Assembly: GCA_903832075.1 (NCBI GenBank)
Contig: CAILAF010000289.1
Span: 1 to 5,137 of the forward strand
DNA: 5,137 bases
Reading direction: 5' to 3'
Source of the DNA: an uncultured Chitinophagaceae bacterium
Lineage (GTDB): Bacteria > Bacteroidota > Bacteroidia > Chitinophagales > Chitinophagaceae
Under the pieces are notes generated by a model. The model searched no databases, was not told the DNA's origin, and worked only from the letters and a program-made list of their open reading frames with translations. The first letter of the stretch is position 1, and each line of letters starts with the position of its first letter. Below, in pieces: positions 1 to 5,137 of the stretch. The position numbers and the translations under genes were made by a program.

Positions 1-293
1 AGTAAATGTTTCTTATATTCAATACAATCCAATGCTATCAAATAATGAAGAGTAGGAGGTAACATGGAAATAACTATATCTGCAGATTGAACTAATGTTT
101 TTCTTTTTAATTCATCTTCAATATTTATTTGCAATGATTTTACAAAATGATGTTCTCCAACTTTAGATTGAACCAATAATAAATCATTATCCGCAACTGT
201 AACTTCCCATTTATGTATGTTTGATATTTTTTTTAAATAATCAATCAAAACTGTGGCAGATTTGCCTGCGCCAAATAAAAGGATATGTTTCAT
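1..293 (-). CDS. Saccharopine dehydrogenase family protein, N-terminal part (cut by window edge)
   Basis: Reading the minus strand from the ATG at 293-291 gives 97 open codons with no stop before the left edge, so the 3' part lies outside the window. The protein opens with MKHILLFGAGKSA, a Rossmann-fold dinucleotide-binding loop (G8-A-G10-K-S-A13). An acidic residue follows the second strand (VTVAD35), and VISMLPP (residues 74-80) fits the end of the fourth strand. This pattern and wording are what I recognise from Bacteroidota saccharopine dehydrogenase-family proteins, normally about 430-450 residues; so about a fifth is present. Family members oxidise saccharopine to glutamate and aminoadipate semialdehyde in lysine metabolism, but relatives act on other opine-like substrates, and the substrate-binding C-terminal domain is not visible, so the exact reaction is open. 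The gene is divergent from gyrA and has no visible Shine-Dalgarno sequence. The family call is firm; the substrate is not. Confidence 0.85.
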   Translation of the reverse strand, partial: MKHILLFGAGKSATVLIDYLKKISNIHKWEVTVADNDLLLVQSKVGEHHFVKSLQINIEDELKRKTLVQSADIVISMLPPTLHYLIALDCIEYKKHL

Positions 294-329
294 AATAGCT
301 TTAGAATCGGCTTAATAATAAATAGAATT

Positions 330-337
330 GAAAACTA
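330..337 (-). promoter_or_regulatory. Possible -7 element for the saccharopine dehydrogenase-family gene
   Basis: On the minus strand 337-330 reads TAGTTTTC, matching seven of eight positions of the Bacteroidota -7 consensus TAnnTTTG. It lies 36 bases upstream of the ATG, a plausible distance. I see no convincing TTG-type -33 element at the expected 17-23 base spacing, and such near matches are common in AT-rich DNA, so this is tentative. Confidence 0.25.
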
Positions 338-410
338 CTGCTTTTAAAATAATCAGCGATTTTTCTTTTATAAAATGTCAAATTTATATTAAGATTTTAT
401 AGAAAATATA

Positions 411-430
411 GCATCCACAAATGTGGATAA
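411..430. promoter_or_regulatory. Inverted pair of DnaA-box-like sequences upstream of gyrA
   Basis: Positions 422-430 read TGTGGATAA, the exact reverse complement of the DnaA-box consensus TTATCCACA. Facing it, 411-419 reads GCATCCACA on the plus strand, seven of nine matches. The core is a perfect 7-bp dyad with a 2-base centre (ATCCACA-AA-TGTGGAT, 413-428). It lies about 50 bases upstream of the candidate gyrA -7 element. A 2-base loop is too tight for an RNA hairpin, so protein binding is the more natural reading. Binding by DnaA is inferred from the consensus match; an operator for some other dimeric regulator is an alternative. Confidence 0.5.
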
Positions 431-479
431 AAGCCTTTAAAAAACTGATATTTTACATGTTTTTACCATGCTAAAAAGT

Positions 480-487
480 TATCTTCG
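480..487 (+). promoter_or_regulatory. Candidate gyrA promoter (-7 element)
   Basis: TATCTTCG matches seven of eight positions of the Bacteroidota -7 element TAnnTTTG. With transcription starting a few bases downstream, the gyrA leader would be about 50 bases and A/T-rich. The region 17-23 bases upstream has only a partial -33 match (TG at 458-459 in an ATGTTTT context). No stronger candidate is visible between the DnaA-like boxes and the start codon. The downstream TPR gene is probably transcribed from here too. Confidence 0.5.
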
Positions 488-542
488 CAGACCTATAAAA
501 AAAATCTTAAAAATTATAATTAAAACTGCGTAAATACGATTC

Positions 543-3128
543 ATGGAAGAGAATTTATTACCCGAACAAACAAGCGATACAGACCGCATTATACAGGTAA
601 ATATTGAAGAACAAATGAAGACTGCTTACATTGATTATTCAATGTCAGTTATTGTTGGTCGTGCGTTACCTGATGTGCGTGATGGATTTAAACCTGTTCA
701 TCGCCGTGTATTATTCGGCATGAAAGAATTAGGTAATAACAGCAATAGACCTTATAAAAAATCTGCACGTATTGTGGGTGAAGTAATGGGTAAATTTCAT
801 CCGCATGGAGATGCATCCATTTATGATACATTGGTTCGTATGGCGCAAGAATTTACCATGCGGCATATATTAGTTGATAGCCAAGGTAATTTTGGTACAC
901 AAGATGGAGATCCACCTGCAGCAATGCGTTACACTGAAGTTAGATTACATCGTTTTGCAGAAGCAATGTTGGAAGATATTGAAAAAGAAACAGTAGATTT
1001 TCAACCAAACTTTGATGATAGTTTAGAAGAACCAACTGTTTTACCAACAAGAGTTCCTCAATTATTAGTAAATGGTTCAAGTGGTATAGCTGTTGGTATG
1101 GCAACGAATATGATGCCTCATAATTTAGGCGAAGTAGTTGATGGTTGTATTGCATACATAGCAAACAAAGAAATTACGGCTGAAGAATTAATGCAATATG
1201 TGAAAGCACCTGATTTTCCTACCGGTGGAATTATTTATGGAATGGAAGGTGTGAAGCAAGGTATGTTAACAGGAAGAGGAAGAGTTGTTGTTCGCGGTAA
1301 ATGTCAAGTAGATACTAAAGCAAGCGGAAGAGAACAAATTGTAATTACAGAAGTACCTTATCAAGTTGGATTAGATTCATTAACTGATAAGATTGGTCAA
1401 TTGGTAAACGATAAAACAATTGAAGGCATCGCTCATGTAAATAATGAAAGTAATAAACGCGAAGGTACAAGGATAGTCGTTGATCTAAAACGAGATGCGG
1501 TTGCCAATGTCATTATCAATCAATTATACAAATTCACAGAACTGCAAACAAGTTATGGAATTAACAATGTTGCTTTAACTAAAGGACGTCCGAAAATTTT
1601 AAATCTTAGAGATTTAATTAGCGAGTTTGTTGAGTTTAGAATGGAAGTAGTTATTCGTCGTGCAAAATTCGATTTACGCAAAACGCAAGAACGTGCACAT
1701 ATATTAAATGGCTATTTAATTGCTTTGGATCATTTAGATGAAGTAATTAAATTAATTCGCGGTTCTGCAACGCCTGATCTAGCAAAAGATAATTTAATGA
1801 AAGCTGGATGGGGATTAGATGAAATTCAAGCCAAATCCATACTGGAAATGCGTTTGCAACGATTGACAGGAATGGAACGCGAGAAGATTAAAGAAGAATA
1901 TGAACAATTGATGATGACCATTGCATTCCTAACCGAATTGTTAGCAAACGAACATTTGCGTTATGAAATGATAAAGAATGAATTAATTGAAGTGAAAGAA
2001 AAATTCGGTAATGAAAGAAAAAGTGAAATTCAATTTTTAGCAGATGAAATGAACATGCTTGATTTCATTAAAGAAGAAGATGTTGTAATTACCATTTCTC
2101 ATTTAGGATATATTAAACGCACAACGGCAACAGAATATCGTCAACAACGCAGAGGTGGAAGAGGAGCTGTTGGTTCTAAAACAAGAGAAGAAGATTTTGT
2201 TGAACATTTATTTGTGGCATCTACACACGATACAATGATGTTCTTTACAGAGAAAGGAAGATGTTATTGGTTGAAAGTGTATGAAATTCCGGAAGGAGAA
2301 AAACAAAGTAAAGGAAGAGCGATTCAAAATTTAATACAAATTCCAACTGATGATAAAGTAAGAGCCATCATTGATGTAAAGAATTTAGAAGATCAGGAAT
2401 TTATTCAAAATCATTATATCATTCTTTGTACCAAGAAAGGAATTATCAAGAAAACTTCATTAGAAGGATTCTCTCGTCCACGTGCAAATGGAATAAATGC
2501 CATTACAATTAATGAAGGAGATGAATTACTTGAAGCAAAAATGACTGATGGTAATAATCAAATCATGATGGCAGTAAAAAGTGGACGTGCTATTCGTTTT
2601 CCTGAAGAAAAAGTTCGTCCTACAGGCCGCGGTGCCATTGGTGTTGCAGGTATTGAAGTTGAAGATGATAAAGATGAAGTGATTGGAATGATATGTGTTC
2701 GTAAAGAAGATAATGCAAGAACTGTTTTAGTAGTTAGTGAGAAAGGTTATGGAAAAAGAACAGATGTTGATGAATATAGAATTACGAATCGTGGAGGAAA
2801 AGGAGTGAAGACAATTAATGTTACTGAAAAAACAGGAAGATTAGTTGGCATATTAGATGTTTCAGAGAAAGAAGATTTAATAATAACTTGCATGTCTGGA
2901 ATTACTTTACGTACATCTGTTGGCAATATCAAAGAATCAGGTAGAGCTACACAAGGTGTGATATTGATTAGATTAGATGATGGAGATGCAATTGCTGCAA
3001 TTTCTAAAATAGAAGAGCAAGAAGAAATTGTTGACCAAGAAAATATCATTGCAAGTGAGATAGTAGAGAATAGTTCATCAACTGAAACAACTGATACCCA
3101 AGAAACAGAACAAAATAAACCGGAATAA
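543..3128 (+). CDS. gyrA: DNA gyrase subunit A
   Basis: GyrA is the DNA breakage-reunion subunit of gyrase (A2B2 with GyrB), which introduces negative supercoils using ATP. At 861 residues it is full length (E. coli 875). The catalytic tyrosine is Y130 in AAMRY (E. coli Y122), so numbering runs 8 ahead of E. coli. The quinolone-resistance region (about 75-114) contains HPHGDASIYD at 86-95, with Ala91 where E. coli has Ser83 and Asp95 where it has Asp87. NGSSGIAVGMAT (177-188) carries I182, equivalent to the DNA-bending Ile174. The C-terminal wrapping domain (about 510-822) has the GyrA box QRRGGRG (535-541), which separates GyrA from ParC, and six blade motifs near LGYIKRT (521), EKGRCYW (570), KKGIIKKT (631), KSGRAIRF (679), EKGYGKRT (733) and MSGITLRT (784). 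The last 40 residues form an acidic tail (13 Asp/Glu, 2 Lys). An in-frame TAA at 531-533 makes this ATG the first available; there is no Shine-Dalgarno sequence. Confidence 0.98.
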   Translation: MEENLLPEQTSDTDRIIQVNIEEQMKTAYIDYSMSVIVGRALPDVRDGFKPVHRRVLFGMKELGNNSNRPYKKSARIVGEVMGKFHPHGDASIYDTLVRMAQEFTMRHILVDSQGNFGTQDGDPPAAMRYTEVRLHRFAEAMLEDIEKETVDFQPNFDDSLEEPTVLPTRVPQLLVNGSSGIAVGMATNMMPHNLGEVVDGCIAYIANKEITAEELMQYVKAPDFPTGGIIYGMEGVKQGMLTGRGRVVVRGKCQVDTKASGREQIVITEVPYQVGLDSLTDKIGQLVNDKTIEGIAHVNNESNKREGTRIVVDLKRDAVANVIINQLYKFTELQTSYGINNVALTKGRPKILNLRDLISEFVEFRMEVVIRRAKFDLRKTQERAHILNGYLIALDHLDEVIKLIRGSATPDLAKDNLMKAGWGLDEIQAKSILEMRLQRLTGMEREKIKEEYEQLMMTIAFLTELLANEHLRYEMIKNELIEVKEKFGNERKSEIQFLADEMNMLDFIKEEDVVITISHLGYIKRTTATEYRQQRRGGRGAVGSKTREEDFVEHLFVASTHDTMMFFTEKGRCYWLKVYEIPEGEKQSKGRAIQNLIQIPTDDKVRAIIDVKNLEDQEFIQNHYIILCTKKGIIKKTSLEGFSRPRANGINAITINEGDELLEAKMTDGNNQIMMAVKSGRAIRFPEEKVRPTGRGAIGVAGIEVEDDKDEVIGMICVRKEDNARTVLVVSEKGYGKRTDVDEYRITNRGGKGVKTINVTEKTGRLVGILDVSEKEDLIITCMSGITLRTSVGNIKESGRATQGVILIRLDDGDAIAAISKIEEQEEIVDQENIIASEIVENSSSTETTDTQETEQNKPE

Positions 3129-3162
3129 TAATTTAAAACTAAAACCTAATAAAAAAGATTTT

Positions 3163-4539
3163 ATGAAAAGAATCTTAATGCTTGCTGTATGTTATGTAGT
3201 TGTTGTAACAACTACCGCACAAAAATTTGATGACCTTAAGAAATTTATTTTCATCCCAGGTCAGGAAGAAAATGCAAAAATTGAAATTGATAAAATAGCT
3301 TCAGATCCTAAATTTCAGGGTAAAGCAGAAGTGTGGCTTTGGAAAGCAAAAGTCTACTCCTTATTGTTTAAGAACGAAAAAACGCGTAGCAAATATCCAA
3401 ATATAGAAGTAAGCGCTAATGAAGCATATCAAAAATATTTACAACTAGAACCAAACATGGATTTGTTGAATAAAAATAATCTTCGCGATATTCCATTTGA
3501 TATTTATCAAACTGCTTTTTCTTTAGGTGTCAAAACATATCAAGCCAAGAATTGGGATACCTCAGCATATTACTTTAAAATGGCGGTTGTTTACAGCGAT
3601 GATTTTTATAAAAACAAATGGGCTTCTTCTACTGCATCAATGGATACTACCAGTATTTTATATACCGGTATTGCTTATCAAAATGCAAATAAGACTGATG
3701 AGGCTTATGCATATTTTTCAAGATTAACTGATAGCGCTGTTGGTGGAAAAGATTTTGAAACAGTATATAGATTTGTAATTACAATTAATATCAATCGTAA
3801 AAATGAAGCAGAAGTAAAAAGATACATCAAGGTCGCAAAAAAAATATACCCTGATGAAAGCTGGGAAGATTATGATATTGATTATATAAACAAGAATTAT
3901 TCTTTAGCTGAAAAGACTGCTTTATTTGATAAAGAAGATGCAGCTGGCAATTTTGATGAGAACGGATATTTACGTTTTGGTGACGGCTTTGCTCATTTAT
4001 CAGAAAACGATAAAGCAACTTTGGATAGCACAAAGATTGCAGCATACCAAAAGAAAGCTGCTGAAGCATTTAAAAAAGCATTTGGAAAAAATCCACAAAA
4101 TGCAATAGCAGCCTTTAATGTGGGCGTAATTTATTACAACGTATTTGGTGAGTATGATGATAGAACTCGTGCTAACATTAGACAATTGCAGGAACTAAAT
4201 ACAAAAAAATTAGACGAGAAAGATCCTAAAAAGAGAGCAGCTTTTGACATAAAAAATAAACCTATTATTGATAGCCTGAAAAAAGCAAATGCTGATATGG
4301 AAAAAAATATTATGGATGCTATTGATGTTTCATCAGAATGGATGGAAAAATCTTTTGCTGTGTTAAAAGATAAAGCAAACAAAATCAACAGTGAAAAAAA
4401 TGTATTGAACAAAACAGTTGATTTCCTCGCCAATATTTATCAATACAAAAGAGATAAAGCAAAAGGGAAGGATCAAAAAGCCTATGATGCTTTTGATGCG
4501 AAGTATAAACAATTCGATGCTTTACACGACAAGTATTAA
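3163..4539 (+). CDS. Exported tetratricopeptide-repeat protein of unknown function
   Basis: This 458-residue protein begins with a signal peptide: MKR, a hydrophobic core at about residues 4-15, then TTTA|Q with likely cleavage between Ala19 and Gln20. The mature part is mostly helical and rich in Lys, Asp, Ala and Tyr. TPR-like helix pairs are visible at about 115-146 (spacing around YQAKNWDTSAYYFKMA), 163-190 (YTGIAYQNANKTDEAYAYF) and 293-328 (AAEAFKKAFGKNPQNAIAAFNVGVIYY). The last is followed by a charged, Lys/Asp-rich stretch (about 331-385) and a final helical region to 458. TPRs usually mediate protein-protein contacts, so a periplasmic or outer-membrane-associated scaffold role is likely; no catalytic motif is visible. 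It starts 34 bases after gyrA with no terminator between and is followed by a strong terminator, so it is probably the distal gene of a gyrA operon. Cys10 is not a good lipobox (LAVC, early in the core). A second in-frame Met at residue 6 would shorten the signal peptide too much. No specific family name is assigned. Confidence 0.85.
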   Translation: MKRILMLAVCYVVVVTTTAQKFDDLKKFIFIPGQEENAKIEIDKIASDPKFQGKAEVWLWKAKVYSLLFKNEKTRSKYPNIEVSANEAYQKYLQLEPNMDLLNKNNLRDIPFDIYQTAFSLGVKTYQAKNWDTSAYYFKMAVVYSDDFYKNKWASSTASMDTTSILYTGIAYQNANKTDEAYAYFSRLTDSAVGGKDFETVYRFVITININRKNEAEVKRYIKVAKKIYPDESWEDYDIDYINKNYSLAEKTALFDKEDAAGNFDENGYLRFGDGFAHLSENDKATLDSTKIAAYQKKAAEAFKKAFGKNPQNAIAAFNVGVIYYNVFGEYDDRTRANIRQLQELNTKKLDEKDPKKRAAFDIKNKPIIDSLKKANADMEKNIMDAIDVSSEWMEKSFAVLKDKANKINSEKNVLNKTVDFLANIYQYKRDKAKGKDQKAYDAFDAKYKQFDALHDKY

Positions 4540-4564
4540 AATAGTTTTCTTAAGTCAGTATACT

Positions 4565-4589
4565 AAGCCTCTTTAAAAGAGGCTTTTTT
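4565..4589 (+). terminator. Intrinsic terminator after the TPR gene
   Basis: AAGCCTCT (4565-4572) pairs perfectly with AGAGGCTT (4578-4585) around a 5-base A/T loop, followed by a T-run at 4584-4589. It starts 26 bases after the TPR stop codon and ends the gyrA-TPR unit. The stem is also symmetric enough to work on the minus strand, but no minus-strand gene is nearby. Confidence 0.9.
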
Positions 4590-4649
4590 ACGTAATCCAC
4601 ATAATATACATTTATGATAAGTGTCATTTATTTGTCACAAAATGCAGGA

Positions 4650-4657
4650 TACTTTTG
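4650..4657 (+). promoter_or_regulatory. Promoter -7 element of the small downstream gene
   Basis: TACTTTTG is a perfect match to the Bacteroidota -7 consensus TAnnTTTG. It lies 19 bases before the ATG at 4677, giving a leader of only about 10-15 bases. A TTTG at 4631-4634 could be the -33 element, but its 15-base spacing is shorter than the usual 17-23. The location between a terminator and an orphan gene supports a real promoter. Confidence 0.6.
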
Positions 4658-4676
4658 CTCAACATAAAAAAGATTC

Positions 4677-4919
4677 ATGAGTACAGTTTTAGAAGAGCTT
4701 TATGAAAAGCTTCTCCCAGCAAAAGATAATAATTGGAGCAAAGTATTTTATTCTACACCATCCACTTTATATAGATTAAGCAAGAAAAAACAAAAGGAAA
4801 TGTTAGAAGAGGAAAGCACCGATAATTTGAAAGCTTTATTTGTATTTGCTTATAGTGCTGACCAATTTAAAACTTGTGCCATTATTAAGGAAATATTGGA
4901 AACAAGGAAAGAGTCGTAA
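4677..4919 (+). CDS. Small hypothetical protein, 80 residues, own transcription unit
   Basis: I do not recognise this family. The 80-residue product has no signal peptide or membrane segment, so it should be cytoplasmic. It looks all-helical: residues 3-15 (VLEELYEKLL), a linker NNWSKVFYSTP (18-28), a very basic helix with SKKKQKEMLEEE (35-46), and a hydrophobic helix pair at about 50-78 (LKALFVFAYSADQFKTCAIIKEIL) resembling a single TPR-like hairpin. It has one cysteine (Cys67) and no metal-binding cluster. An in-frame TAA at 4665-4667 makes this ATG the first possible start, and the next Met is residue 42. That it is a real gene is supported by a perfect -7 element just upstream, a dedicated terminator just downstream, the A-rich pre-start context shared with the TPR gene, and protein-like composition. 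Function is unknown; a small adaptor or regulator is possible but only a guess. Confidence 0.75.
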   Translation: MSTVLEELYEKLLPAKDNNWSKVFYSTPSTLYRLSKKKQKEMLEEESTDNLKALFVFAYSADQFKTCAIIKEILETRKES

Positions 4920-4944
4920 TTTTTTTTGAGTATTATTTTATTTT

Positions 4945-4974
4945 AAAGCTCCTCTAAATAAGAAGAGCTTTTTT
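4945..4974 (+). terminator. Intrinsic terminator after the small gene
   Basis: AAAGCTCCTCT (4945-4955) pairs with AGAAGAGCTTT (4961-4971) around the loop AAATA, with a single C/A mismatch in an 11-bp stem. A T-run follows at 4969-4974 and continues after one G. It begins 25 bases after the stop codon at 4917-4919, which isolates the small gene as a single-gene unit. Confidence 0.85.
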
Positions 4975-5074
4975 GTTTTCGATTCTTCGTAATAAATATT
5001 GACATTTAGAGTTAACAAATTTATTTACTTAACATAAAAGTTAGTTATCAGCTATTGAAATTTCCTTCGGTTTT

Positions 5075-5137
5075 GCTATATTGCGATTTTAAAACTGTGT
5101 GCTGTTATGTGAATTGCTTTTAAAATCGCAATATAGC
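5075..5137. repeat. Perfect 20-bp inverted repeat with 23-base loop at the window end
   Basis: The left arm at 5075-5094 (GCTATATTGCGATTTTAAAA) is the exact reverse complement of the right arm at 5118-5137. The 23 bases between them (5095-5117) contain CTGTGTGCTGTTATGTG. The repeat may extend beyond the window, because its outer end coincides with the last base. There is no T-run visible after it and it is about 100 bases beyond a good terminator, so it is not needed as one. It could be part of a dispersed intergenic repeat, a mobile-element end, or an assembly fold-back. No ORF of note occupies 4975-5137. Confidence 0.8.

Noticed and set aside
339..350. TGCTTTTAAAAT, a 12-base match to 5115-5126 in the terminal repeat
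   Set aside because: The core TTTTAAAA is self-palindromic and low complexity in an AT-rich window; the flanks do not match further, so chance is sufficient.
294..542. Replication origin in the AT-rich gap upstream of gyrA
   Set aside because: Only one perfect and one weak DnaA box are seen, with no cluster and no dnaA, dnaN or other origin-linked gene in the window.
2747..3049. 100-codon open frame on the minus strand inside gyrA
   Set aside because: It lies wholly opposite strongly conserved GyrA C-terminal sequence, has a low-complexity Ser/Ile/Pro-rich composition, and has no promoter or start context; it is a shadow of gyrA.
3163..3192. Lipoprotein signal (LAVC, Cys10) on the TPR protein
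   Set aside because: Val at -1 is not accepted in a normal lipobox and the cysteine falls in the first half of the hydrophobic core; cleavage at TTA|Q fits better.
4134..4433. 99-codon minus-strand open frame opposite the TPR gene, rich in Phe, Leu and Ser
   Set aside because: Its apparently hydrophobic character is the antisense of the Lys/Asp/Glu-rich TPR protein; the plus-strand gene has a signal peptide, context and terminator.
4593..4601. TAATCCACA, an 8/9 match to the DnaA box
   Set aside because: A single near match without a partner, next to a terminator; near matches are expected at this frequency in AT-rich DNA. The same applies to TTATCCGCA at 187-195 inside the minus-strand gene.
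5027..5110. Possible integron attC-like site: ACTTAAC (5027-5033) fits RYYYAAC, with GTTATGT at 5104-5110
   Set aside because: GTTATGT does not fit GTTRRRY, the inner arms would need an 11-base bulge, and no integrase or cassette array is present. Only a search for copies of this stretch could revive it.

Overview
The window looks like ordinary chromosomal sequence from a member of the Bacteroidota, probably close to the Chitinophagaceae; the family-level placement is inference. It is AT-rich, roughly one-third G+C by eye. None of the four gene starts has a Shine-Dalgarno sequence. The region upstream of gyrA and of the small gene carries a match to the Bacteroidota -7 promoter element TAnnTTTG. 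The exported protein has the Thr-Thr-Ala|Gln signal-peptide end that is common in this phylum. The odd window length, the cut through a gene at the left and a perfect inverted repeat ending on the last base at the right suggest a short whole contig.

Layout. Positions 1-293 (minus strand) hold the first 97 codons of a saccharopine dehydrogenase-family oxidoreductase that runs off the left edge. It diverges from gyrA across a 249-base AT-rich gap (294-542). That gap holds a candidate gyrA promoter, a weaker candidate minus-strand promoter, and a symmetric pair of DnaA-box-like sequences, one of them a perfect consensus match. Positions 543-3128 (plus) encode a complete DNA gyrase subunit A. After 34 bases, 3163-4539 (plus) encodes an exported tetratricopeptide-repeat protein; with no terminator between them the two are probably cotranscribed. 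A clear intrinsic terminator (4565-4589) closes this unit.

A separate single-gene unit follows: a promoter with a perfect -7 match (4650-4657), an 80-residue protein of unknown function (4677-4919), and a second intrinsic terminator (4945-4974). I see no gene in 4975-5137; its last 63 bases form a perfect 20-bp inverted repeat around a 23-base loop, ending exactly at the window edge.

How the genes relate. GyrA works with GyrB (not in this window) on DNA supercoiling; the oxidoreductase belongs to amino-acid metabolism; the TPR protein is predicted to lie outside the cytoplasm. No shared pathway is evident. I do not see a new defence, mobile or biosynthetic system here. The points most worth a second look are the paired DnaA-like boxes upstream of gyrA, the natural alanine in the quinolone-contact region of GyrA, the unassigned small gene, and the terminal inverted repeat.
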